From Martinezella lusitana (GTDB lineage: Bacteria > Pseudomonadota > Alphaproteobacteria > Rhizobiales > Rhizobiaceae), in contig NZ_JACHBG010000013.1 of assembly GCF_014207095.1 (NCBI RefSeq), positions 1 through 64,000 of the forward strand: a stretch of 64,000 nucleotides of DNA, read 5' to 3'. Below, in pieces: positions 1 through 11,099 of the stretch (position 1 is its first letter; the number at the start of each line of letters is the position of its first letter). Under the pieces are notes generated by a model that searched no databases, was not told where the DNA came from, and saw only the letters and a list, made by a program, of their open reading frames with translations. The translations under genes and the position numbers were made by a program.

Positions 1-94
1 TCTGGGCATACTCGCCAACACCATCAAGCCAGAAGAGTGCGCCAACTACTTCTCAAACGCAGGCTACGCTTCCGTCAAAACATGAAACGCTCTA
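1..94 (+). mobile_element. Right end of an IS630-family insertion sequence (partial)
   Basis: The window opens inside an insertion sequence. Frame 2 encodes the last residues of an IS630-type transposase and stops at 83-85. A TA dinucleotide at 93-94, the target that IS630/Tc1/mariner elements duplicate, is followed at once by acyltransferase-like coding sequence in another frame. I infer that the element ends at about 93-94. The left end and the inverted repeat lie outside the window, so the exact boundary is unproven. Confidence 0.6.
2..85 (+). CDS. IS630-family transposase, C-terminal fragment
   Basis: This is a 27-codon open stretch cut off by the window edge and ending at TGA 83-85. It contains the tail motif PEECANYFSNAGY, which resembles the C-terminal tail of IS630-family transposases, where a proline-acidic-cysteine-asparagine-tyrosine-phenylalanine pattern and a terminal AGY are common. 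The DDE catalytic residues would lie upstream, outside the window, so activity cannot be judged. The identification rests on this short tail alone. Confidence 0.6.
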   Translation: MGILANTIKPEECANYFSNAGYASVKT

Positions 95-649
95 GCCGCG
101 TCTACCCGACTTTATTGGTCTTCGTCGCCGTAACCTCGATCGCGCTTTCTCAAACGCCGTTGAACCCCGGAATCATCGGCGTTCTGTCTGCGCTTACCTT
201 CACGTTGAATTACGTCATCATCGAAAGTCGCAGTTTCATATCGGTCTTCGACCATATTTGGTCGTTATGCGTCGAAGAGCACAGCTATCTGCTACTTGGC
301 GTCGTAGCCTTGGTGCTTCGCCACGCGGCCATGCGCTCCGCTGGCATAGTCATCTTCGTATTGGGACTCGCGGCAATCGCCAACGGCATTGTTCAATATG
401 ATATCCTCGATCGAGATCGGTTTACCGTCTTCTGGTCAACTGATGTTGCCGCGGCATCCATAATGATTTCCGCAGCAGCCGTTTTCTATTGCAGTTGTGA
501 GGGGCCTGATGTCGCCGCCTCTCGCTTTGGCTTAGGGAATCTTGTGCGGGGCCACCAGCTTCTATCTGATCGAACAGCCGGCTCGCTCGCGATTGAATGG
601 ATGGATTGGAAAAGACAGGGCCCAAAGCGCTATTACGGCAACGGATTGA
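95..649 (+). pseudogene. Acyltransferase-3 (OafA-like) gene remnant, truncated by IS630
   Basis: Frame 1 from about 95 encodes an integral-membrane acyltransferase fragment. It begins at SRVYP, which matches the RxxRIYP region of the family, and includes the conserved segment HIWSLCVEEHSYLL near 254-295. The N-terminal domain, with its catalytic histidine region, is missing, and the insertion sequence lies in its place. Near the 3' end the family-like C-terminus (SFYLIEQPARSRLNGW) is in frame 2 and ends at TGA 647-649, while frame 1 continues with unrelated sequence to 696. A TAG also interrupts frame 2 at 533. The gene is therefore both 5'-truncated and frameshifted. The intact protein would probably have O-acetylated a surface polysaccharide. 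Confidence 0.7.
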
Positions 650-679
650 TCCAGCCGCGCAATAATAGCCACACAGCAT

Positions 680-713
680 ATCTGGACGCGGTTTGAAGTT
701 GCCGCGTCCAGAT
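680..713. terminator. Stem-loop between the acyltransferase remnant and katG
   Basis: A perfect 12-bp inverted repeat (arms 680-691 and 702-713) with a 10-nt loop lies just beyond the katG stop codon. The plus-strand side is followed by a short pyrimidine run (ctctttc). There is no clear U-tract on the katG strand. It is a plausible intrinsic or bidirectional terminator. Confidence 0.5.
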
Positions 714-729
714 CTCTTTCTACGTCACA

Positions 730-3099
<2,370 letters not shown>

Positions 3100-3227
3100 T
3101 TAGTCAAAGCTCGCAATGTGAGCTGCGTATGACATACGACGGCATCCCGCCGCTGTTGGGTGCAGTCTAGCCAAGCTCTTCGATTAATTTAAGTTGGATT
3201 TCCTGATTGGTGCGATAAGGTGAGGTT

Positions 3228-4229
3228 ATGATAAATCTTACCCTCAAGCAGCTGCGCTACTTCGAAGCTTTGGCAAAGCACGGCCACTTTGGTCGTGCGG
3301 CCGATGTTTGCGCCATCTCCCAGCCCGCCCTCTCGATGCAGATCAAGGAGCTGGAAGAGCAGCTCGGTACCGATCTCTTTGAAAGGGGCGCCCGACAGGT
3401 TCGTCTCACCAATTTCGGCGAGGCATTTGCGGAGCGCGTCCGTGAGATCTTGCGGTCCGTGGATGAGTTGGGGGATCTCGCGCGGGCCTCCCGCAGTCAG
3501 CCGGTCGGGCGCCTGAGGATCGGCATCATCCCGACGGTTGCGCCCTATCTGCTGCCGACCATCATCGGCAATCTCACCAACCTGTATGACGGTCTCGATA
3601 TTCATGTGCGGGAGACGCTGACGTCGAAGCTCGTCGAGGAGCTGGCCGAAGGCCGACTGGATACGGCTATCGTCGCTCTGCCGGTCTCCGAGCCCTCCCT
3701 GACGGAGGTGGCGCTTTTCTCCGAAAGTTTCGTGCTGGTGCGGCCGAGCGAGGATGAAGGCAAGCCGGTGCCTAATCGCGAGGCGCTGCGCGAAATGCGC
3801 CTGCTGCTACTGGAGGAGGGACATTGTTTCCGCGATCAGGCGCTGTCCTTCTGCAACATACAATCCGCGCTTCCCCGGGAGTTGATGGACGGCAGCTCGC
3901 TATCGACGCTAGTGCAAATGGTCAGCGCCGGCATCGGCGTCACTCTGATCCCCGAGATGGCGGTCGCCGTCGAAACGCGGTCTGCCTCGGTATCGGCCGT
4001 GCGGTTCCAGAGCCCGCAGCCCTCACGGACCATTGGCATGATCTGGCGCAAGACGAGCCCGCTCGCCAAGCAGCTTCTGCGGATTTCTGAGGTCGTTCGC
4101 CAGTCGGCCGAGGCGATGCGCGAACACCATGATTCGGTTTGGCGAGCACAGGATTTCGGCCCCAACGGTCTGGCGCAACCCTTAAACCGGAGCAGCGCTG
4201 ATACTGCTCTTTCATCAAAGCAGCAGTGA
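3228..4229 (+). CDS. oxyR: Hydrogen peroxide-inducible transcriptional activator OxyR
   Basis: LysR-type regulator of 333 residues that senses peroxide. An N-terminal winged helix-turn-helix lies at about residues 5-65 (LKQLRYFEALAKHGHFGRAA) and is followed by a periplasmic-binding-fold sensor domain. The two redox cysteines are Cys200 and Cys209 in GHCFRDQALSFC, which matches the Cys199/Cys208 pair of E. coli OxyR, so disulfide sensing should be intact. ATG 3228 is preceded by a GGTGAGG-like ribosome-binding site. It is divergent from katG, its expected main target. The C-terminal 40 or so residues extend past the family core and are less conserved-looking. Confidence 0.95.
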   Translation: MINLTLKQLRYFEALAKHGHFGRAADVCAISQPALSMQIKELEEQLGTDLFERGARQVRLTNFGEAFAERVREILRSVDELGDLARASRSQPVGRLRIGIIPTVAPYLLPTIIGNLTNLYDGLDIHVRETLTSKLVEELAEGRLDTAIVALPVSEPSLTEVALFSESFVLVRPSEDEGKPVPNREALREMRLLLLEEGHCFRDQALSFCNIQSALPRELMDGSSLSTLVQMVSAGIGVTLIPEMAVAVETRSASVSAVRFQSPQPSRTIGMIWRKTSPLAKQLLRISEVVRQSAEAMREHHDSVWRAQDFGPNGLAQPLNRSSADTALSSKQQ

Positions 4230-4316
4230 CCACTGGCGAAAATTCGCCTTGTTGCGATCGCGATGCCTGTGAAAAGCGAAGGGGGCCAATTTCTTTTCCA
4301 CAAGCGCGGAGATTTC

Positions 4317-4343
4317 AAACGATTAGAGTAATTTTAATCGTTT
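4317..4343. promoter_or_regulatory. AT-rich inverted repeat upstream of a small ORF
   Basis: A perfect 9-bp inverted repeat (aaacgatta, 4317-4325, and taatcgttt, 4335-4343) with a 9-nt spacer lies 74 bp before the ATG of the 58-residue gene. It sits in an AT-rich patch typical of promoters. An operator is the simplest reading; the cognate regulator is unknown. Confidence 0.35.
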
Positions 4344-4417
4344 AAATTATTTAATGCCTTGATTTACAAAGAAACTCTTCCATGTCATCCCATTATCGCA
4401 TGACAATGGAGGTCGTG

Positions 4418-4594
4418 ATGCAAGAGTTCGAAAACGTAAGAAATGAGATTCCTACGTATGTGATTGATCGCCTCGAAAGCGAGTGGCGGCTGGTGCAGGC
4501 GCAGGACCTGCAGCTGAAGACCGGGCTGCGCGCGGATACTCGAGAGAATACCGCACCTGCCGCAACAGAGCGTCTTGCATCTCTGAACAAATGA
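4418..4594 (+). CDS. Small hypothetical protein, 58 residues
   Basis: I do not recognise a family. The start at ATG 4418 is chosen because a GGAGGT ribosome-binding site (4408-4413) lies five bases before it; an earlier in-frame ATG at 4382 has none. The product is soluble, has no signal peptide or membrane segment, and is mainly predicted helical (IPTYVIDRLESEWRLVQAQD), with a polar tail. The strong ribosome-binding site, separate promoter-like AT-rich leader and inverted repeat upstream support a real gene. It stands alone between oxyR and the convergent amidohydrolase gene. Confidence 0.6.
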   Translation: MQEFENVRNEIPTYVIDRLESEWRLVQAQDLQLKTGLRADTRENTAPAATERLASLNK

Positions 4595-4751
4595 TGGGCT
4601 TTCCGCGATCGCTGTTGATCGCGCCCTGATCCGAAGAGATCTTCAAACGGCGCCACACGCCGTTCTTCTTCCCAGTATCTCTAGAAGAAACTCGCAGCGG
4701 CCCCGATTATCTACCCCGGGGCTGTTGCGGCATGCTGAGCGGTATCGCGTC

Positions 4752-5933
4752 CTAAGCGTCGAGATAGCGTTCGGTCAGGCGTGCCCACATGGCAGCGCCG
4801 GCCGTCAGACTTTCATCGGCGAAATCATATTTTGCGCTGTGCAGCACCGGCGAGTTGACGCCATTGCCGAGGCGCAGGAAACTGCCGGGCTTACGTTCGA
4901 GGAAGTAGGCGAAGTCTTCGCTGCCGGGAATGAGGTTACAGGTCGAGACCTTGTCGGCGCCGACAAGCTCTTCCGCTACCGTGCGCGCCAGTTCGGTCTC
5001 CTTTTCCGAATTGACGACGACTGGATAGCCGCGGATGTAGTTGATATCGACGCTGGCGCCATAACCCTCGGCAACGGATTGCGTCAGCTGGCGGATCCTT
5101 GTTTCCAGAAGTTCACGGATCTTCGGGTCGAAGGAGCGCACGCTCAGCGCCATCCTTGCACTTTCAGGAATGACGTTTGACGCTTCACCGGCGTGAATGG
5201 AGCCGACCGTCACCACAGCCGTCTGCGTGGGGTCAATGCTTCGTGCAACCACCGTCTGCAGGCTGATGACGAGGTTGCAGGCGACGACGATGGGGTCGAT
5301 GGTCAGGTGCGGGCGTGAGGCGTGGCCGCCCTTGCCGGTTATGGTGATCTCGACGGTATCGGCTGCCGCCATCATCGGGCCTGAGCGCATCAGCCAGCTG
5401 CCCTCCGGAGCGCCTGGATGATTGTGCAGGCCAAAAATCGCGTCAAAGGGAAAGCGTTCGAACAGGCCGTCCTTGATCATGGCCTGGGCGCCACTGATCA
5501 CTCCGGCCTCCTCGGCGGGCTGGAAAATCAGGTTCACAGTGCCGTTGAAGCGGCGGGTACGAGCGAGATACTCGGCAGCCCCCAGGAGCATCGTCGTATG
5601 GCCGTCGTGGCCGCAGGCATGCATTTTCCCCGGCGTCTTGCTGGCATATGGGCGGCCGGTCTGTTCGAGGATCGGCAGCGCATCCATGTCGGCACGGATG
5701 GCGATGCTCTTCTTGCCGGCTCCAGAGGTAAGCCGGGCGACGACGCCGTGGCCGCCGACATTGCGTGTCACCTCATAGCCCCAGGCTTCCAGCTTTTCGG
5801 CGACGAAGCGCGCGGTTTCCGCCTCTTCGAATGAAAGCTCAGGGTTGGCGTGCAGATGCTGTCGGATGCCGGTCAACCCGGCTTCCATGGGTTCGAAGTC
5901 GGTGAGGCGGGCGAAATCGTTATCGAGGGTCAT
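4752..5933 (-). CDS. M20 family metallo-amidohydrolase (hippurate hydrolase / N-acyl amino acid amidohydrolase type)
   Basis: A 393-residue zinc-dependent amidohydrolase of the M20D group, which cleaves N-acyl or aryl-acyl amides of amino acids. Family motifs are in order: ADMDALP at 81-87, HACGHDGH at 105-112 (metal ligands), PAEE at 139-142 (general base region) and GLHNHPG at 168-174. The small dimerisation domain follows (KGGHASRPH). No signal peptide is present, so it is cytoplasmic. It is the last gene of a minus-strand unit behind an amino-acid-type ABC importer. This suggests that an acylated or conjugated amino acid is imported and then hydrolysed. The true substrate cannot be read from the sequence. 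Confidence 0.88.
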   Translation of the reverse strand: MTLDNDFARLTDFEPMEAGLTGIRQHLHANPELSFEEAETARFVAEKLEAWGYEVTRNVGGHGVVARLTSGAGKKSIAIRADMDALPILEQTGRPYASKTPGKMHACGHDGHTTMLLGAAEYLARTRRFNGTVNLIFQPAEEAGVISGAQAMIKDGLFERFPFDAIFGLHNHPGAPEGSWLMRSGPMMAAADTVEITITGKGGHASRPHLTIDPIVVACNLVISLQTVVARSIDPTQTAVVTVGSIHAGEASNVIPESARMALSVRSFDPKIRELLETRIRQLTQSVAEGYGASVDINYIRGYPVVVNSEKETELARTVAEELVGADKVSTCNLIPGSEDFAYFLERKPGSFLRLGNGVNSPVLHSAKYDFADESLTAGAAMWARLTERYLDA

Positions 5934-6008
5934 GGCTATTCCAATGGTTCGCTTGAGCCGCCATCCGCCACAGAGCGTGAAGGCATTCGTGATGATGGAG
6001 CTGTCGCG

Positions 6009-6796
<788 letters not shown>

Positions 6797-6800
<4 letters not shown>

Positions 6801-7750
6801 TGTCCCGCCTCCTGTGCCGGCACGAGCGCTGGGGTGCCTTCCTTTGCGGCCTTCGTGGCGGCGGAGCGCCGGTCGGCGCGGCTATAATGGCGCTCTATGT
6901 AGCTCTGACCGATATTCAGCACCGAGGTGATCAGCAGGTACCATATCACCGCGACCAGAAGCATCGGAATGACTTCGAAGGTGCGATTGTAGATCGACTG
7001 GACGGAATAGAGCAGGTCGGCCATGGCAATGACGCTGACGAGTGAAGTCGCCTTGATCATACTGATCAGCTGGTTGCCGGTCGGCGGCACGATGGACCGC
7101 ATGGCCTGCGGGATAATGATGCGGCGCAGAGCGCGTATGCGCGTCATGCCGAAGGCTTCGGCCGTCTCGAACTGGCCCTTGTCGACCGAAAGCAGGCCGC
7201 CGCGAATGATCTCGGCCATATAGGCCGCTTCGTTGAGGGCGAGGCCGGCAATCGCCGCCGTCATCGGGCTGATGACAGAATTGGTGTCCCAGCTGATGAA
7301 AGTCGGGCCGAAGGGGATGCCGATCGACAGCGTCGGGAAGAGCGTCGAGAGATTGTACCAGAAGATCAACTGCACGAGCAGCGGCGTGCCGCGGAAGAAC
7401 CAGATGTAGAGCGAAGCGAGCGAGCTTGCCAGCGTATCCTTCGACAGCCGGGCGATCGCCAGCAGCAGGCCGAGCACGATACCGAAGGCCATGGCGACGA
7501 CAGTCAGCCCAAGCGAAACATAAAGGCCATCGATAACGACCGGATCGAAGAAATACTGGCCGACGACATGCCAGCCGAAGTTGTCGTTGCGGGCGATCGA
7601 CCAGGCACAGTAGGCGGCAATCAGAAGCGTCACGGCCCAGGCCGCGACACGGCCCTTGGGGAATGGCGTATGGGCGTTTGCCACATCCCTCAGCTCAAGA
7701 TCTGCACCGCCGGATGGCGGCGGTGCACTGTCTCTGGGATTGCTCGTCAT
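6797..7750 (-). CDS. Polar amino acid type ABC transporter, permease
   Basis: A 317-residue inner-membrane permease of the His/Glu/Gln/Arg/opine family. It has about five or six hydrophobic segments and the cytoplasmic EAA loop, seen as [25 protein letters not shown], which docks with the ATPase. A proline-rich soluble N-terminus of about 30 residues precedes the first membrane segment. Only one permease is present, so it would act as a homodimer. The ATG overlaps the stop of the binding-protein gene by four bases and the gene's own end overlaps the ATPase start, so the three genes form a tight operon. Confidence 0.93.
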
Positions 7751-8640
7751 TTGCTCGCCTGTGCCGCCAGGTTGATACCGGGCTCCTTGATCATGTTGTT
7801 CTCAAGGCCCCACTTCTTCATGATGGCCGCATAGGTGCCGTTGTCGACCAATTCCTTGATCGCATCGCGCAAAATCGGGCTGAGCGGCGAATTCTTCGGC
7901 AAAACCGCACCTTGGAACAGGTCGTCGAAGCCGTTCTTCTGGCCGACGCCCGCCAGCTCCAGCTGGCCGTTTGCCTGCGAAACGAAGTAGGTCAGCGGTG
8001 CCTGAGAGGAGAAAAATGCGTCGGAACGCTTCGAGCGCACGGAAAGGATCGATGTAGGCTGATCGGTGAAGGATTGAACCTGCAGCGCCGGCTTACCGTC
8101 CTTCGTGCATTTCTCGGCCTGCGCCTTGATGACTTTCTCTGCCGATCCGCCCGCCATCACGGCGATGCGATGGCCGCAGGCGGTGTCGAGCGCAGTGATG
8201 CCCTTCGGGTTGCCCTTTTCGACGGCGAAGACGACGAATTCCTGAACATAATCGACGAAGTCATTGGCATCTTCGCGCGACTTGAAATCACCGACCGGAC
8301 CTTCGGCATATTGGAAGCGGCCCGAATTGATACCACTCAAGAGGGCGGGCAGGCCGCCGACCGTCGCGTGGCCGATCTCGACGCCGAGAATCTGCCCGAT
8401 TGCCTTGGTCAACTCGGCGCTTGCGCCGGTAACATCGGAGGCGCCGTTGACGATCTCATAGGGAGGGAAGGAGCCGCTGTTGACGGATACCATCTTGCCC
8501 GAGGTGCGAATGTTCTCCGGCAATTTGGCATGGAGCTGTTCATTGACCGAGAGCTTCGGCAATGCAGCGTCCTCAGCGAAGGCCGAACCCGAAATCATCA
8601 GGCTTGCCGCAGCGATGTATGTGAGTTTTTTCAATGACAT
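7747..8640 (-). CDS. Polar amino acid type ABC transporter, periplasmic substrate-binding protein
   Basis: A 297-residue periplasmic solute-binding protein of family 3. The start at ATG 8640 gives a clean Sec signal peptide (MSLKKLTYIAAASLMISGSAFA); the longer open frame to 8919 has no such N-terminus. Core family features include SFPPYEIVNGASDVTG near the mature N-terminus and a C-terminal segment (ILRDAIKELVDNGTYAAIMKKWGL) typical of amino acid binding proteins. It is the first transport gene of the operon, 44 bp behind the upstream gene. The ligand is unknown; an acyl or conjugated amino acid would fit the amidohydrolase at the operon end. Confidence 0.92.
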   Translation of the reverse strand: MSLKKLTYIAAASLMISGSAFAEDAALPKLSVNEQLHAKLPENIRTSGKMVSVNSGSFPPYEIVNGASDVTGASAELTKAIGQILGVEIGHATVGGLPALLSGINSGRFQYAEGPVGDFKSREDANDFVDYVQEFVVFAVEKGNPKGITALDTACGHRIAVMAGGSAEKVIKAQAEKCTKDGKPALQVQSFTDQPTSILSVRSKRSDAFFSSQAPLTYFVSQANGQLELAGVGQKNGFDDLFQGAVLPKNSPLSPILRDAIKELVDNGTYAAIMKKWGLENNMIKEPGINLAAQASK

Positions 8641-8684
8641 GCTTGTTCCCCTTTTGCTTTGCGTCTTTGAATTTCTGATGATGA

Positions 8685-9662
8685 TCAGGCGTCGCCCGTC
8701 CGGCTGCCGTCGACATCGAGCGGAAAGAGCTCCTCCGGTGTCATCAGTCTCGACAGAATGCCCTGCACATGCAGTTCCGAGGCGAAGTCCGCGATCATCT
8801 TGCGATTGGCGGCAAAGCCGCTCGCATCCCAGCCCTCCGGCAGCTCGGTTGCTGATTTCAACAATTCGTCGAGCATGAAGGGTGTCGTATCGGCATATTT
8901 GCGCCGCTTGCTCAGCCACACGCGCTGCGATTCATCGAGCAGGGCGTTCAATTCGGCCATGACCCACGGATGCTCCGCGACAAACTCCGACCTGAAGCCG
9001 ATCAGGTGCATACCGGGTACATAGCCCACATCGGCAAAATAGTGATGCTCCGCGGTACGGAAATCCGGCAGAAGCTGGCGGAAACCGGAATTGCCAGCGA
9101 AATAGCCGTCCGGCATGAAAGGCGTGAAAATCGCGTCGAGCTGGCCTTCCCTGAGCAGATCCATCATCGGGCGTTCGCCGGGGGCAGCCTCGATGCGGCC
9201 GGTGCGGCCGAACCCATCGAGACGGTCGGTGATCGGATGGGCCTCGGTCAGGCGACCGGCATACCACACAGCATCCTCGACGCCGACCCCTTCGCGGCGA
9301 AGCGCTGCGCGCGTCCAGGTGTTGCCAGAATCCCGCCAGCCCGTGACGCCGATGCGCTTGCCCGCCAGTTGGGGAAAGCTCGTGACGGGGCTCTCCTTGG
9401 TCGTGATGACGCAGCGATGGCGAAAGCCGCGCATGATGAAATTCGGCATGCCGACGATGCTGTCGTCGCCTTCGATGCGCATCTGCGTGTAGCGGCTGAA
9501 CGAGGTTTCGGCTGCATCATAGTCGTCGCTTTTGCCGACATGCGAGATCAGGGTTCCGACCCGGTCCACCTTGAGGTCAAGTTTCGGGGAGGAGACATCG
9601 CCCAGGATCAGCGGCGTTATGTAGTCCCAATCGCGCAGGGCCAGGCGGAGAGTAAGAGGCAT
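8685..9662 (-). CDS. Periplasmic-binding-fold protein related to 4,5-dihydroxyphthalate decarboxylase
   Basis: A 325-residue protein with no signal peptide. The opening LTLRLALRDWDYITPLI and the segment AETSFSRYTQMRIEGDDSIVGMPNFIMRGFRHRCVI resemble the 4,5-dihydroxyphthalate decarboxylase group within the NMT1-like binding-protein superfamily. Members are either cytoplasmic decarboxylases or ABC-associated binding proteins. Without a signal peptide I favour an enzyme or a cytoplasmic binder. The start is uncertain: GTG 9671 and ATG 9662 are three codons apart and neither has a strong ribosome-binding site. It is the first gene of the amidohydrolase operon, and its start faces the MocR gene. 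Confidence 0.75.
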   Translation of the reverse strand: MPLTLRLALRDWDYITPLILGDVSSPKLDLKVDRVGTLISHVGKSDDYDAAETSFSRYTQMRIEGDDSIVGMPNFIMRGFRHRCVITTKESPVTSFPQLAGKRIGVTGWRDSGNTWTRAALRREGVGVEDAVWYAGRLTEAHPITDRLDGFGRTGRIEAAPGERPMMDLLREGQLDAIFTPFMPDGYFAGNSGFRQLLPDFRTAEHHYFADVGYVPGMHLIGFRSEFVAEHPWVMAELNALLDESQRVWLSKRRKYADTTPFMLDELLKSATELPEGWDASGFAANRKMIADFASELHVQGILSRLMTPEELFPLDVDGSRTGDA

Positions 9663-9700
9663 GAAATTCACTCGCGAAAAACTTGTTTTCCAAGTGAGTA

Positions 9701-9746
9701 AATGTTCAATATGAGGTGATCAAATGTTATTACGTTATTGAACATT
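9701..9746. promoter_or_regulatory. Inverted-repeat operator between the MocR gene and the amidohydrolase operon
   Basis: A perfect 10-bp inverted repeat, aatgttcaat (9701-9710) and attgaacatt (9737-9746), brackets an AT-rich core that also holds a related direct copy (aaatgttatt, 9722-9731). It lies in the 98-bp divergent promoter region. MocR regulators often bind spaced half sites of this kind, so this is the obvious target for the adjacent regulator. Confidence 0.7.
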
Positions 9747-9760
9747 AAAATGGCGCGAGA

Positions 9761-11089
9761 ATGAGCGGAAATCGAGATGCGGCGTGGTTTGCCGAAAAAT
9801 TGAACGACCGGACGATTCGTGGCATCGCATTGGAGACGAGCGCGCTCATCCGCGCAGGAGCGCTGCCCGTCGGTACGAAGTTGCCTCCGATCCGCGATCT
9901 CGCATTTGCGCTCGGCATAAGCCCGGCGACGCTCTCGGAAGCATGGAGCGAACTTAGGCGCCAGAAAATCATCAGCGGGCGTGGCCGCAATGGCACTTGG
10001 GTCAGCGGCGATCGTTTCATCAACCAGCCGGCCCGACTTGCAAGCGCCGGACACTATGGCGATCACGTCCTTGATCTGACATCAGCAGGTCCGGATGTAC
10101 AGCTACTTCCGCAGCTGGAGGCCGCGATGGCCTACGGTGCTTCGGCCGCCAATCTCAATAGCTATGAGCGCAGCCGCATTCTCCCGGAGCTCGAGGCGGC
10201 AGTCAGGAAAACCTGGCCCTACGAGCCGGAGGCTCTCCTTGCGACCAACGGCGGATACAATGCCGTCTATACGCTGATCAATGCTTTGGTCATGCCGGGC
10301 GCCGCGGTCGCCATCGAGGATCCGACCGGCATGCGGCTTCTCGATATTCTCGAAGATCGCGGCGCTCGAATTATCCCCGTGCGCTGCGATGAAGAAGGCC
10401 CTCTGGCGTCATCGCTGGAGGAGGCGATGAAATATCGCCCGGTCGCCTTTGTCTTCCAGCCGCGTCTTCATTCCGTCACCGGCCAGAGTGTGAGCGCGAC
10501 CCGTATGGCAAAACTTGCGGAGATCCTTCGCGACAAGGATACGCTGATCGTCGAGGATGACGGTGTGGCGGATATTTCCGCCGCGCCACGCCAGTCGATG
10601 GGACATCTTTATCCCGATCGCGTCATCCATATTCTCTCGTTTTCGAAGACGCATGGGCCTGATCTGCGGCTGGCGGTGCTGTCGAGTTCGCGGGCCATCG
10701 TCGATCAGATTCAATCCTATCGCAGCTTCAGTGCCGGCTGGACGAGCCGTATCCTTCAATCGGCGGCGGCATGGCTGTTGCGCGATCCCGCGACCGAAGC
10801 CTGTTTGGATCATGCCCGCAACGTCTATGCTAAACGCCGCGCTGCACTGATCGACGCACTCGGCGAGCGCGAGGTGCCTGCACTGCACGGTGCTGGCCTA
10901 TGTGCCTGGATACCGATTTCATCCGAACCATTCGCAATGGTCACGTTGGCGGCACGCGGCATCGCGGTCAGTCCGGGCGCAAAATTCTCTATTCTGCCGA
11001 GCAGTCACCTGCGCGTAGTAACGGCCACTCTTTCCGAACGCCTCGAGGAGGTGGCCGATGCCATTGCACTGGCCGCCATTCACACCTGA
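9761..11089 (+). CDS. MocR family transcriptional regulator (GntR helix-turn-helix plus aminotransferase domain)
   Basis: A 442-residue regulator. The N-terminal GntR-type winged helix-turn-helix covers about residues 15-85 (LPPIRDLAFALGISPATLSEAWSEL). A fold-type I aminotransferase-like domain fills the rest. The pyridoxal phosphate lysine is Lys296 in SFSKTHGPDLRL, and the aspartate that contacts the cofactor ring lies in VEDDGVADIS, so cofactor binding looks intact. MocR proteins sense amino compounds or the cofactor itself. This gene is divergent from the amidohydrolase/ABC operon and probably controls it through the inverted repeat between them. It ends 10 bp from the convergent acyltransferase gene. 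Confidence 0.93.
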   Translation: MSGNRDAAWFAEKLNDRTIRGIALETSALIRAGALPVGTKLPPIRDLAFALGISPATLSEAWSELRRQKIISGRGRNGTWVSGDRFINQPARLASAGHYGDHVLDLTSAGPDVQLLPQLEAAMAYGASAANLNSYERSRILPELEAAVRKTWPYEPEALLATNGGYNAVYTLINALVMPGAAVAIEDPTGMRLLDILEDRGARIIPVRCDEEGPLASSLEEAMKYRPVAFVFQPRLHSVTGQSVSATRMAKLAEILRDKDTLIVEDDGVADISAAPRQSMGHLYPDRVIHILSFSKTHGPDLRLAVLSSSRAIVDQIQSYRSFSAGWTSRILQSAAAWLLRDPATEACLDHARNVYAKRRAALIDALGEREVPALHGAGLCAWIPISSEPFAMVTLAARGIAVSPGAKFSILPSSHLRVVTATLSERLEEVADAIALAAIHT

Positions 11090-11099
11090 CCGGGCAAGA

